Source of the DNA: an uncultured Lysobacteraceae bacterium
Lineage (GTDB): Bacteria; Pseudomonadota; Gammaproteobacteria; Xanthomonadales; Xanthomonadaceae
Reading direction: 5' to 3'
DNA: 32,549 nt
NCBI GenBank assembly: GCA_937897645.1
Contig: CALCNV010000010.1
Span: 1 to 32,549, forward strand
Part shown: piece by piece, positions 1 through 8,072 of the stretch
Layout: every line of letters begins with the position of its first letter
How positions within the stretch are numbered: position 1 is the stretch's first letter
Made by a program: the position numbers and the translations under genes
Notes under the pieces: model-generated
Told to the model about the DNA's origin: nothing
The model's input: only the letters and a program-made list of their open reading frames with translations
The model's database searches: none

Positions 1-257
1 CCCGGCGCCCTAGCCTCAATGGCAAGCGCATGGATATCGCTGGTCATCATGTCGCCCAGTGCCGCATAGACCGCCCGGTGCCGCGCCAAGGGCGGTTTGC
101 CCGCAAAAACGGCACTGGTGATCTGCACGTTGAAATGTCCACGGCCATCCTGGGCGCCAGCATGCCCGGCGTGACGGTGGCTCTCATCCGTGACAACAAG
201 CTGGGTGGGAACCAGTGCCGACTCCAGTAATTCGCGAATCCGCTCCAGCCGGCTCAA
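1..257 (-). CDS. BolA family protein, C-terminus cut by window edge
   Basis: The minus strand reads 85 codons with no stop before base 1, so the gene runs off the left edge. The translation shows the BolA pattern: an N-terminal helix (RLERIRELLE), then DESHRHAGHAG, then HFNVQITSAVFAGK and a final helix with RHRAVYAALGDMM. BolA proteins bind monothiol glutaredoxins through [2Fe-2S] clusters, and some act as DNA-binding regulators. The only start that fits is TTG at 257. It overlaps the TGA of the upstream YciI-like gene (TTGA) and has an AAGG Shine-Dalgarno sequence 7 bases before it, so the two genes are probably translationally coupled. Whether this is BolA proper or the shorter IbaG type cannot be settled from the visible part. 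Confidence 0.88.
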   Translation of the reverse strand, partial: MSRLERIRELLESALVPTQLVVTDESHRHAGHAGAQDGRGHFNVQITSAVFAGKPPLARHRAVYAALGDMMTSDIHALAIEARAP

Positions 258-553
258 GGCAGCACCTTGCGGAACGGGCGCACGTCCACCCGCGCATACA
301 CGCCTTGCAGCGTGTAGGGGTCGGCATCCGCCCATGCACGCGCGGCTTCCAGCGACTCGAATTCGGCAATCACGATGCTGCCACTGAACCCGGCGGGACC
401 CGGATCCTCGGCATCGATCGCCGGACAAGGCCCGGCCAGCAGCAGGCGGCCCTCGTCACGCAGCGCGGTCAGGCGCGCCAGGTGGGCGGGGCGTGCGGCC
501 AGACGGCCGGGCAAGCTGCCGGCGGCGTCGTGACCTTCTATGGCGTACCACAT
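254..553 (-). CDS. YciI-like protein (dimeric alpha-beta barrel)
   Basis: This 99-residue protein starts MWYAIEGHDAAGS and carries the YciI hallmarks: a first strand ending in a conserved region, RPAHLARLTALRDEGRLLLAGP in the middle, and a C-terminal FESLEAARAWADADPY segment. YciI proteins have a ferredoxin-like fold with a His-Asp pair and may catalyse small hydrolase-type reactions; their true substrates are unknown. The frame is open upstream to 622, but the ATG at 553 has GGAG 7 bases before it and gives the family's usual length. It is followed directly by the BolA-like gene, an order common in Xanthomonadaceae, often near septation protein A. Confidence 0.87.
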   Translation of the reverse strand: MWYAIEGHDAAGSLPGRLAARPAHLARLTALRDEGRLLLAGPCPAIDAEDPGPAGFSGSIVIAEFESLEAARAWADADPYTLQGVYARVDVRPFRKVLP

Positions 554-719
554 GCAATTTCTCCAGGGCGGGCATGATGAGTGCCGGCAAGTCGCTGAGG
601 TTGGCCGCGCAGTCTCGGGCAAAGAATCGCATCATGGAAGGCTTGCTGCATTGCATCGTGGCGACAGTCGCCACTTGTGCGCAGACTTCCCCACCCACAT
701 CCGGCCAAAGGATCCTTGC

Positions 720-1760
720 TTGCCATTACCGTCACCTGACCAGCCGGACTCCGACGCCAGGGATCGCATCGTCTGCTTCGGTGAAGCGCTGATTGATTTC
801 TCGCCAGCGCCCAGCTTCCAGCCCGGCCAGCCGCGCATGTTCGTGCAACATGCGGGCGGCGCGCCGGCGAATGTAGCCGTCGCCGTAGCGCGACTTGGCG
901 GCCACTCGGAATTCGTGGGCATGCTCGGCACGGACATGTTCGGCGATTTCCTGCTCGACAGCCTGCGTGGCGCCGGCGTGGAAGTGCGGCATGTGCAGCG
1001 CACCGGCGACGCGCCCACGGCCTTGGCATTCGTGGCACTGGATGCACAGGGCGAGCGCAGTTTCAGCTTCTATCGCCCACCGGCTGCAGACCTGCTGTTC
1101 CGTGATGCGGACCTGTCCGACGATGTATTCGAACAGGCGCGCGTGCTGCACGTTTGCTCGAATTCAATGACCGAAGCCGTCATTGCCGACACTACCCTGT
1201 CGGCACTGCAGCGTGCCCGCCACGCAGGCGTGCTGGTCAGCTTCGACATGAACCTGCGGCCCGCCTTGTGGCCACGTGATACCGACCCCACGCCACGCAT
1301 GTGGAAGGCGCTCGCACTGGCGGACGTGGTGAAACTGAGCCGTGAGGAACTGGAATTCCTGGTAGCGTCGTCCAGCAACGAAGCCGAAGTGCTGCAACGC
1401 CTGTGGCAAGGCGCCACGCGCCTGCTCGTGGTCACCGATGGTGCACGCGCACTGCGTTGGCTTACCCCGCAGGGTCAGGGAACCCTCGACAGCTTTGCAG
1501 TCACCGCCGTGGACAGCACCGCGGCCGGCGATGCATTTACTGGCGGACTGTTGCTGGGCCTTGCTGGGCGCAGCATCACCCCGGCGACACTTCCAACCTT
1601 CACCTCAGATGCCGCAGCCCTGCTCGATACCCTGCGATTCGCCGCGGCTTGCGGCGCGTTCGCCACGACCCGCCCCGGCGCTTTTGCGGCCATGCCCACA
1701 CGTGCTGACGCCGAAGGCCTGATGCAAGCATTCGCCACCACGCCTACGAGCGCCGCATGA
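720..1760 (+). CDS. PfkB family sugar kinase, probably fructokinase
   Basis: This 346-residue ribokinase-fold kinase should phosphorylate a sugar, most likely fructose to fructose 6-phosphate. It has the N-terminal PfkB signature (CFGEALIDF, residues about 19-27, and GGAPANVAVAVARLGG, about 46-61) and the C-terminal one (VDSTAAGDAFTGGLLLGL), in which Asp271 would be the catalytic base. The anion-hole motif reads AAGD rather than GAGD, as also seen in ribokinases. The open frame extends upstream to 540, but that part has no family similarity. The chosen TTG at 720 has AAAGGA 7 bases before it and puts the CFGEAL motif close to the N-terminus, as is usual. It overlaps the AGE-family gene by four bases (ATGA), which suggests a sugar-conversion operon. 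Substrate specificity is inferred from context. Confidence 0.9.
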   Translation: MPLPSPDQPDSDARDRIVCFGEALIDFSPAPSFQPGQPRMFVQHAGGAPANVAVAVARLGGHSEFVGMLGTDMFGDFLLDSLRGAGVEVRHVQRTGDAPTALAFVALDAQGERSFSFYRPPAADLLFRDADLSDDVFEQARVLHVCSNSMTEAVIADTTLSALQRARHAGVLVSFDMNLRPALWPRDTDPTPRMWKALALADVVKLSREELEFLVASSSNEAEVLQRLWQGATRLLVVTDGARALRWLTPQGQGTLDSFAVTAVDSTAAGDAFTGGLLLGLAGRSITPATLPTFTSDAAALLDTLRFAAACGAFATTRPGAFAAMPTRADAEGLMQAFATTPTSAA

Positions 1761-2965
1761 CTCCCCCATTGCCGGATTTCCGTTCCATCGAAGTACTGCG
1801 CGAACACATCGCCCGGACCATGGCCTTCTATGACCCACGCTGCGTCGATCCGGCCGGTGGGTTCTTCCACTATTTCAAGGATGACGGCACGGTCTACGAT
1901 GCCCGGCACCGGCACCTGGTCAGCAGCACGCGCTTCGTCTTCAACTACGCCATGGCTGCGCGCGAGTTCGGGCGCGAAGACTACCTGGCGCTGGCTGCGC
2001 ACGGCCTGGACTACCTGCGCCACGTGCATCGCGACCCCGCCAGCGGCGCCTACGCGTGGACGCTGCTGGATGGCAAGGTGGAAGACACCACGCGCCACGC
2101 CTACGGCATGGCCTTCGTGCTGCTGGCGTACTCCACGGCACTGTCGGCCGGGATCAAGCAGGCCGCGCCATGGATCGACGAAACCTGGGACCTGCTGGAA
2201 GCACGCTTCTGGGATGCGGAATACGGTTTGTATCGTGACGAGGCTGACAGCGACTGGAACTTCTCGCCGTATCGCGGCCAGAACGCCAACATGCACCTCA
2301 CCGAAGCCTTGCTCGCCGCATGGGAAGCCACGCAGAACCCACGCTACCTGCAGCGCGCGCTGGCGGTGGCCGACGTGATGACCCGTCGTCAGGCACGGCA
2401 GGCCGGCGGGCTGGTGTGGGAACACTACGATGCGCAATGGAACATCGACTGGGACTATCACCGCGACGACCCCAAGCACCTGTTCCGTCCGTGGGGTTTC
2501 CAGCCGGGCCACCAGACCGAATGGGCCAAGCTGCTGCTGATCCTGGACCGCCACGCACCACAGGACTGGTTGCTACCCACCGCCACGCACCTGTTCGATA
2601 CCGCCGTCGCACGCGCCTGGGACCAGGAGCATGGCGGCCTGTGCTACGGCTTCGCACCGGATGGCAGCATCTGCGACGGCGACAAGTATTTCTGGGTGCA
2701 AGCGGAATCCATCGCCACCGCCGCCCTGCTGCACGCACGCACCGGCGACCCGCGCCACGCAGCCGATTACGACCGGCTGTGGGCCTATGCGTGGCAGCAC
2801 TTCATCGACCACCAGCATGGTGCCTGGTACCGCATCCTGGACCGCCAGAACCGGAAGCTCTCCGACGAAAAGAGCCCGGCGGGCAAGACCGACTACCACA
2901 CCATGGGCGCCTGCCACGAAGTGTTGCGCCTGTTGCGCAGCCAGCTGGACGCGCCCAAAGACTGA
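1757..2965 (+). CDS. AGE family epimerase/isomerase, likely mannose isomerase
   Basis: This 402-residue protein belongs to the N-acylglucosamine 2-epimerase (AGE) superfamily, with an (alpha/alpha)6 barrel. Residues typical of the active site are visible: Arg59 (SSTRF), His114 (TTRHAYGMAF), His180 (GQNANMH), His252 and Glu255 (GHQTEWAK), Glu317 (WVQAE) and His381/His387 near the C-terminus. YihS-type and mannose-isomerase members interconvert aldoses and ketoses such as mannose and fructose; cellobiose 2-epimerases share the fold. The ATGA overlap with the fructokinase-like gene favours mannose to fructose to fructose 6-phosphate as the job, which is an inference. There is no signal peptide, so it should be cytoplasmic. 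Confidence 0.88.
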   Translation: MTPPLPDFRSIEVLREHIARTMAFYDPRCVDPAGGFFHYFKDDGTVYDARHRHLVSSTRFVFNYAMAAREFGREDYLALAAHGLDYLRHVHRDPASGAYAWTLLDGKVEDTTRHAYGMAFVLLAYSTALSAGIKQAAPWIDETWDLLEARFWDAEYGLYRDEADSDWNFSPYRGQNANMHLTEALLAAWEATQNPRYLQRALAVADVMTRRQARQAGGLVWEHYDAQWNIDWDYHRDDPKHLFRPWGFQPGHQTEWAKLLLILDRHAPQDWLLPTATHLFDTAVARAWDQEHGGLCYGFAPDGSICDGDKYFWVQAESIATAALLHARTGDPRHAADYDRLWAYAWQHFIDHQHGAWYRILDRQNRKLSDEKSPAGKTDYHTMGACHEVLRLLRSQLDAPKD

Positions 2966-3338
2966 CCTCCGACTTGCCTTGGCTTGAACCGGGCAGAAGC
3001 AGGCCTTGGCCTTTCGTAAGGGCTGAATCGCAGGATGGGCCAGCAGCGGGAGTGCTGGACAGCATCCCCGCCACCCCTTACCCTTGGCCACATTGCACGG
3101 CCGGAAGCAGCGGCCCGCCCGGATCCGGCTCATTCGCCAGCGCTCCCGTCGACCGATTCGCTGCCCCCAACCGCCCGCGCCCAAGCAACCTTCCCGCTGT
3201 CCGCTGCCAACCAACCTTGGCCTGCGTTGCCTGCGTGATGTGTGGGAATGCGATCGCACTGCGACGCACTGTTAAGCCGAAAGACCGATGCACGCTGGCC
3301 CCAGCCACCGTGATGCCTGCAACACATGGCGCTATTAG
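2966..3338 (+). other. Intergenic stretch without recognisable gene
   Basis: These 373 bases lie between the sugar operon and scpA. Open frames run through it on both strands, but all are tails or shadows of neighbours and none has a credible start, ribosome site or family motif. No palindromic repeat of the kinds found elsewhere in the window was seen. It may hold the scpA promoter, but no convincing -35/-10 pair was found. Confidence 0.5.
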
Positions 3339-4265
3339 ATGACCCCTGAACTCGCGCACGACGCGAATCCGCAAATCGATACGTCCAAGCCACAGCCGCA
3401 GGCTCCGCAGCAGCAGGAGATGCCGCTGGCGATGGTGCATGGACAGGCCGTGCTGCAGATTCCGCAGGACCTGTACATCCCGCCAGATGCGCTGGAAGTG
3501 ATCCTGGATGCCTTCGAAGGCCCGCTCGACCTGCTGCTGTACCTGATCCGCCGCCAGAACCTGGACATCCTGGACATCCCGGTGGCCGAGATCACCCGCC
3601 AGTACGTCGACTACATCGGGGTGATGCAGGACCTGCGCTTCGAACTGGCCGCCGAGTACCTGGTGATGGCCGCGATTCTGGCCGAGATCAAGTCGCGCAT
3701 GCTGCTGCCGCGCCCGATCAGCGAGCATGGCGAGGAAGGCGACCCGCGCGCCGAGCTGGTGCGCCGCCTGCAGGAATACGAACGCTTCAAGCAGGCCGCC
3801 GAAGACATCGACGCCCTGCCCCGCCAGGACCGCAACACCACGCCGGTGCAGGCGCACGTGCCGGAGCGCGCCGCGGTGCGTTTGCCGCCGCCGGTGGACC
3901 TGCGCGAGATGCTGCTGGCGCTGTACGACGTGTTGAAGCGTGCCGACCTGTACACCGGCCACGCCATCAAGCGCGATGCGTTGAGCGTGCGCCAGCGCAT
4001 GGGCGACGTGCTGACGCGGCTGGACGACGGCAAGTTCCACCGCTTCGAGTCCATGTTCACGCCGGAAGAAGGCAAGCAGGGCGTGCTGGTCACCTTCCTG
4101 GCCATGCTGGAACTGGCCAAGGAGCAACTACTGGACTTCGTGCAGGAAGCCCCGCTGGCCCCGATCTACCTGAAGTCGCTGGCATTGAACAACACCAACG
4201 AGCCACTGGCATTTTCCAGCGAGTTCGATGATGTGGATGCGGCGAATGATGACGCGAAGCTTTGA
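3339..4265 (+). CDS. scpA: Segregation and condensation protein A
   Basis: ScpA is the kleisin subunit of the SMC-ScpA-ScpB condensin, which bridges the SMC heads and helps compact and separate new chromosomes. The 308-residue product has the family's N-terminal signature FEGPLDLLLYLI (residues about 59-70), followed by DILDIPVAEITRQYVDYI and EYLVMAAILAEIKSRMLLP, the helices that contact SMC and ScpB. The first roughly 45 residues are rich in Gln and Pro and look like a disordered extension. The ATG at 3339 has no strong ribosome site; an internal ATG at 3432 has AGGAG about 12 bases upstream and is an alternative. scpB follows after 156 bases that hold a palindromic repeat. Confidence 0.95.
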   Translation: MTPELAHDANPQIDTSKPQPQAPQQQEMPLAMVHGQAVLQIPQDLYIPPDALEVILDAFEGPLDLLLYLIRRQNLDILDIPVAEITRQYVDYIGVMQDLRFELAAEYLVMAAILAEIKSRMLLPRPISEHGEEGDPRAELVRRLQEYERFKQAAEDIDALPRQDRNTTPVQAHVPERAAVRLPPPVDLREMLLALYDVLKRADLYTGHAIKRDALSVRQRMGDVLTRLDDGKFHRFESMFTPEEGKQGVLVTFLAMLELAKEQLLDFVQEAPLAPIYLKSLALNNTNEPLAFSSEFDDVDAANDDAKL

Positions 4266-4276
4266 GTATTCGTGTT

Positions 4277-4380
4277 CGTCATTCCAGCGAAAGCTGGAAG
4301 CCATTTTGCTTTCGCTTCAGCTTGAACCATCCAGAACAACAGCAAGATCAAGATGGGTCCCAGCTTTCGCTGGGATGACG
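4277..4380. repeat. Inverted repeat between scpA and scpB
   Basis: The left arm CGTCATTCCAGCGAAAGCTG (from 4277) is repeated inverted at the right end (to 4380), with about 21 of 23 positions matching. The spacer of about 58 bases has no coding features. This resembles the CGTCATTCC-type palindromic repeats dispersed in many proteobacterial genomes. It sits inside the scpAB transcription unit, where the folded RNA could reduce read-through or protect the upstream message. Confidence 0.8.
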
Positions 4381-4421
4381 ACCGAACTATTACCGACCAA
4401 ATCCAACCTCAAGAAATCCTG

Positions 4422-5213
4422 ATGGACCAAACTTTAATCACCCGTATCGTCGAAGCCGCCCTGCTGGCCGCCAACCAGCCGCTGACGCTGGCGCAATTGC
4501 ATGGCCTGTTCCCCGAGGAACAACCGGCACCCGCCGGCAGCGTGGAGCAAGCGCTGGAGCAACTTCGCGATGCCTGCGCCGAGCGCGGTGTGGACCTGGT
4601 GGAAGTGGCGTCCGGGTTCCGTTACCAGGTGAAGGAAGAAGTGCACGGCTGGGTCGCGCGCCTGTGGACCGAGCGCAAGACCAAGTACACGCGCGCCACG
4701 CTGGAAACACTGGCCTTGATCGCCTACCGCCAGCCGATCACGCGCGGCGAGATCGAATCGGTACGCGGCGTCGCAGTCAGCAGCAACACCATCCAGGCCC
4801 TGGAAGAACGCGAGTGGATCCGCGTGGTCGGCCACCGCGACGTGCCCGGCAGGCCGGCGCTGTTCGGCACCACCAAGATCTTCCTGGATTACTTCGGCCT
4901 GAAGCGCCTGGAAGACCTGCCGCCGCTGTCCGAGTTGAAGGACATCGGCGAACTGGAGCCGCAGTTGTTCATGGACAACGCGCCCGTGCCGATGGGCTTG
5001 CCCGCCGCGGACGCCTCGGCTGACGGAGACGTCGCCGAAGACCAGGATCAACCGCCGTCTTCCGGCGAAGAACAAAACGAAGAAGAAAGCGAACTGGCGA
5101 CCGACGCGGACCAAGTGCCGGAAGATTCCATGGAAGCAAATCCAACCCAAGAACATGACGACACCGAAGGCACCGATCCGGACCGCCTGGCCTCGTCGGA
5201 GCAGAAACAATGA
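4422..5213 (+). CDS. scpB: Segregation and condensation protein B
   Basis: ScpB forms dimers of winged-helix domains that bind ScpA in the SMC condensin. The 263-residue product begins MDQTLITRIVEAALLAANQPL and contains the family core FRYQVKEEV, then TRATLETLALIAYRQPITRGEIE and the VVGHRDVPGRPALFGTT segment (about residues 65-155). After about residue 185 it becomes an acidic Glu/Asp/Ser-rich tail, likely disordered. An upstream in-frame ATG at 4353 lies within the palindromic repeat arm and is unlikely to be used. The gene's TGA overlaps the ATG of rluB (ATGA), so the two are co-translated. Confidence 0.95.
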   Translation: MDQTLITRIVEAALLAANQPLTLAQLHGLFPEEQPAPAGSVEQALEQLRDACAERGVDLVEVASGFRYQVKEEVHGWVARLWTERKTKYTRATLETLALIAYRQPITRGEIESVRGVAVSSNTIQALEEREWIRVVGHRDVPGRPALFGTTKIFLDYFGLKRLEDLPPLSELKDIGELEPQLFMDNAPVPMGLPAADASADGDVAEDQDQPPSSGEEQNEEESELATDADQVPEDSMEANPTQEHDDTEGTDPDRLASSEQKQ

Positions 5214-6886
5214 GTGACACCCCCCGCAACAAGCCCGCCCTGGGCAAACTCTCGCTGAAGCGTGGCGATACTGCCGAAGCCAGCGATACGGCCAAGCTGG
5301 AAGAGCGCTTGCACAAGGTGCTGGCACAGGCCGGCCTGGGTTCGCGCCGCGCGCTGGAACAGCGCATCGCCGATGGCCTGGTCAAGGTCAATGGCGAAGT
5401 CGCGCAGACCGGCATGTCGATCAAAAGCGGCGACCGCGTGGAACTGGACGGCAAGACCTTCGTCGCCAGCGCCCTCAGCGAACCCGCCCGCGTACTGATC
5501 TACAACAAGCCGGAAGGCGAAGTGACCACGCGCGAAGATCCGGAAGGCCGCCCGACCATCTTCGAAGCGCTGCCTGCACTGAAAGGCGCGCGCTGGATCG
5601 CGATCGGTCGCCTGGACATCAACACCACCGGCTTGCTGGTCCTGACCACCGACGGCGAACTGGCCAACGCCATGATGCATCCGTCGTATGAAGTGGAACG
5701 CGAATACGTGTGCCGCGTGCGTGCGCCCGAGGGCATGGACGCGGTTCCCGACAACCTGGTGGATCGCCTAGCGCGCGGCGTGGCGCTGGAAGACGGCCCG
5801 GCCAAGTTCGACGAAATCAAGCGCATCGGCGGCACCGACTCGCATGACTGGTTCCAGGTGGTGGTCAAGGAAGGCCGCAACCGCGAAGTGCGCCGCCTGT
5901 GGGAGTCGCAAGGCTGCCAGGTGAGCCGCCTCAAGCGCACGCGCTACGGCAAGATTTCGCTGCCGCAGCCGCTGTTGCGCGGCCAGTCGCAGGAATTGCC
6001 CGAAGTACAGGTGGAAAAGCTGCGCGCCGAACTCGGCCTTGAAGACGGTGCCCCGCCTGCACTGACCCTGCAGCCGGTCATCGGCCAGCGCAAGGCGGCC
6101 AAGTCCACCGTGCACATCGGCGCGGGTCGTACGACCGGCCAGGCGTACGTCAACGGCCACAACACCGCCGACGAAGGCCGCGAACTGCGTCGCTTCGACC
6201 ACGTGCGCGAGGACCGCGGCCGTGGTCGCGGCAAGAAACCGCACGGCGGCCTGACCGTCAGTGGCGAAGCCGCGGCCAAGCAGTCACAGAAGCCCTTCAA
6301 GTCACGCCCCACCAAGGGTCCCAAGCCGTTGCCGGATGGCAACCCGGCCGCTTTCCGCAGCTGGTACGTGCCCGATGGCGTCGACACCGGCCCCACCGGT
6401 CACCGCAATGCGGGTCCGCCTAAGCCCTACGGCGACAAGCCGCGTGGCCCGCGTCCCGCAGGTGCCGGTGCACCGCGTCCGGGTGGCGCGGGTCGTCCGG
6501 GTGCCGGCGGCAACCGTCCCTATGCGGCGCGCAGCGAAGGGAACGTCGGCAATGAAGCGCGTGGTCCGCGCGGCCCGGGCTCGAAAGGTCCGCGCCAGGG
6601 CGGCCAAGGCGAAGGACAACAGCGCGCGCCGCGTCCGTATGGACATCCCGGCAACGCGCCGAGCTTTCCTTCCGACCATGCCAATCCCGGTGCCTACAAC
6701 CCCTACGGCCAGCAACCGCGTCCCGCACGTGCGCAGGGCGCGCCGCGACCGGGCGGCAATCGCCCCGGCGGCAACCACGCAGGCCCGCGTCCCAACCACA
6801 ACGGTCCACGTCCCGGTGGCCCACGCGGCGCAGGCCGTCCACCCGGTGGCGGCAACCGCGGTCCTCGCGGCGGCAATCACGGTTGA
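5210..6886 (+). CDS. rluB: 23S rRNA pseudouridine(2605) synthase, long tail
   Basis: RluB converts U2605 of 23S rRNA (E. coli numbering) to pseudouridine. The 558-residue protein has an S4 RNA-binding domain (about residues 31-80), then the RsuA/RluB catalytic domain with GRLDINTTGLLVLTTDG; Asp136 is the expected catalytic residue. GRNREVRRLW follows at about 220-230. From about residue 300 to the end the protein is Gly-, Pro- and Arg-rich low-complexity sequence with many RPGG, GPR and GGNR steps, far beyond E. coli RluB, which is about 290 residues. Such tails occur in Xanthomonadaceae and probably bind RNA. ATG 5210 overlaps the scpB stop and has GGAG 8 bases upstream. A clear terminator follows. 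Confidence 0.94.
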   Translation: MSDTPRNKPALGKLSLKRGDTAEASDTAKLEERLHKVLAQAGLGSRRALEQRIADGLVKVNGEVAQTGMSIKSGDRVELDGKTFVASALSEPARVLIYNKPEGEVTTREDPEGRPTIFEALPALKGARWIAIGRLDINTTGLLVLTTDGELANAMMHPSYEVEREYVCRVRAPEGMDAVPDNLVDRLARGVALEDGPAKFDEIKRIGGTDSHDWFQVVVKEGRNREVRRLWESQGCQVSRLKRTRYGKISLPQPLLRGQSQELPEVQVEKLRAELGLEDGAPPALTLQPVIGQRKAAKSTVHIGAGRTTGQAYVNGHNTADEGRELRRFDHVREDRGRGRGKKPHGGLTVSGEAAAKQSQKPFKSRPTKGPKPLPDGNPAAFRSWYVPDGVDTGPTGHRNAGPPKPYGDKPRGPRPAGAGAPRPGGAGRPGAGGNRPYAARSEGNVGNEARGPRGPGSKGPRQGGQGEGQQRAPRPYGHPGNAPSFPSDHANPGAYNPYGQQPRPARAQGAPRPGGNRPGGNHAGPRPNHNGPRPGGPRGAGRPPGGGNRGPRGGNHG

Positions 6887-6887
6887 T

Positions 6888-6916
6888 GGAAAGGGGCGCT
6901 TCGGCGCCCTTTTCCT
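6888..6916 (+). terminator. Rho-independent terminator after rluB
   Basis: A 12-bp stem, GGAAAGGGGCGC (6888-6899) with GCGCCCTTTTCC (6904-6915), closes a TTCG tetraloop (6900-6903). The right arm carries the T-run. It begins two bases after the rluB stop. Confidence 0.88.
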
Positions 6917-6952
6917 TGATGGAGAACTTGCCTGGCAGGCAGGGCTTGGGAA

Positions 6953-7125
6953 GGTTCTTGGTTCTTGGTTCTTGGTTCTTGGTTCTTGGTTCTTGGTTCT
7001 TGGTTCTTGCCTTGGCCTCCTCCTTTGCGAAGCAGGGGAGATCGAAGGCGCGGCTAGCGGCTGAGGAGGAGGGGTGCCTTTGATCTTGATCTTGATCTTT
7101 ACCAACAACCAAGAACCAACAACCC
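6953..7125. repeat. Heptamer array in a nested inverted repeat
   Basis: Eight perfect tandem copies of GGTTCTT occupy 6953-7009. The opposite strand of 7100-7125 carries the same theme (GGTTGTT GGTTCTT GGTTGTT), so the two ends can pair. Inside them CCTCCTCC (7016-7023) is complementary to GGAGGAGG (7065-7072), and TGATCT is tandemly repeated three times at 7081-7099. The region from 6917 to 7172 holds no gene. It is a candidate variable-number repeat locus. Confidence 0.85.
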
Positions 7126-7172
7126 AAACCCCACCCACCATTGATCCAGCGCAAAGCCAAATATTAGAGGCC

Positions 7173-7185
7173 GGTTACAATAACC
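7173..7185. promoter_or_regulatory. Small palindrome upstream of fpr, possible operator
   Basis: GGTTACAATAACC is a perfect inverted repeat (GGTTA, CAA, TAACC) 30 bases before the fpr start. It contains a TACAAT hexamer that could serve as a -10 element, but no matching -35 was found. It could be a binding site for a regulator of fpr; the assignment is speculative. Confidence 0.35.
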
Positions 7186-7215
7186 ATCTGACTCAATAGC
7201 AACCCGACTCCCCCC

Positions 7216-8025
7216 ATGTCTTCCGCCTACGGCACCGAAACGGTGCTCGACGTCCGCCACTGGACCGACGACTACTTCAGCTTCACCACCACGCGCGACG
7301 ACGGCTTCCGTTTCGACAACGGCCAGTTCGTGATGATTGGCCTTGAGGGCCTGGCGGCTGAAGGCCAGCCATTACAAACCGCTCCCAAACCAGTGATGCG
7401 CGCCTATTCCATTGCCAGCGCCAACTGGGAAGAACAGCTGGAGTTCTTCAGCATCAAGGTGCCGAATGGCCCGCTGACTTCACGGCTGCAACACATCAAG
7501 GCAGGCGACTCGATCCTGATCGGCCGCAAGCCCACCGGCACGCTGCTGATCAGCGACCTGCATCCGGGACGCAACCTGTACCTGCTGGGCACGGGCACCG
7601 GCCTCGCACCGTGGCTTTCGATCATCAAGGATCCGGACACCTACGAGCGTTTCGAACGCGTGATCCTGACCCATGGCGTGCGCAATGCGGGCGACCTCGC
7701 CTATCGCGACTATTTCGAGAAGGAATTACCGCGGCATGAATTCCTCGGCGACGTCATCCGCGAGAAATTGCGCTACTACCCTGCCGTCAGCCGCGAAACA
7801 TTCCACAACCACGGCCGCCTCACCGACCTGATGGCCAGTGGCGAAATGATGCGCACGCTCGGCATCGAGCCACTCGATGCCACCCACGACCGCGCCATGA
7901 TCTGCGGCAGCCCGCAGATGCTGGCCGACTTCCGCAGCCTGCTGGACAGCCGTGGCTTCACGGCTGCACCACGCATCGGCACCGCCGGCCAGTACGTGTT
8001 CGAGCGGGCATTCGTCGAGAAATAA
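7216..8025 (+). CDS. fpr: Ferredoxin-NADP reductase
   Basis: This 269-residue flavoprotein passes electrons between NADPH and ferredoxin or flavodoxin. The FAD-binding motif RAYSIAS is at residues 62-68 and the NADP-binding glycine motif GTGTGLAPW at about 125-133. The C-terminus reads VFERAFVEK; a short C-terminal extension after the aromatic position is typical of bacterial subclass I enzymes. In this group fpr is often induced by oxidative stress or iron limitation. A small palindrome lies just upstream. No strong ribosome site precedes the ATG at 7216, but the length and alignment with the family support it. A TlpA-like gene follows 47 bases later. Confidence 0.93.
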   Translation: MSSAYGTETVLDVRHWTDDYFSFTTTRDDGFRFDNGQFVMIGLEGLAAEGQPLQTAPKPVMRAYSIASANWEEQLEFFSIKVPNGPLTSRLQHIKAGDSILIGRKPTGTLLISDLHPGRNLYLLGTGTGLAPWLSIIKDPDTYERFERVILTHGVRNAGDLAYRDYFEKELPRHEFLGDVIREKLRYYPAVSRETFHNHGRLTDLMASGEMMRTLGIEPLDATHDRAMICGSPQMLADFRSLLDSRGFTAAPRIGTAGQYVFERAFVEK

Positions 8026-8072
8026 CCCTGCCAACGGCGTGCTAGCCTCTCGGGATCCAGGGGAGAATCGAG

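Noticed and set aside
540..719. N-terminal extension of the PfkB kinase frame
   Set aside because: The extra 60 codons show no similarity to the kinase family and precede a TTG with a good ribosome site; the extension partly overlaps the YciI-like gene on the other strand.
3078..4127. 349-codon minus-strand frame opposite scpA
   Set aside because: It lies antisense to a clear scpA gene and its His/Gln-rich composition is that of a shadow frame.
6953..7009. CRISPR-like repeat array
   Set aside because: The units are seven bases, contiguous and without spacers, so it is a simple tandem repeat.
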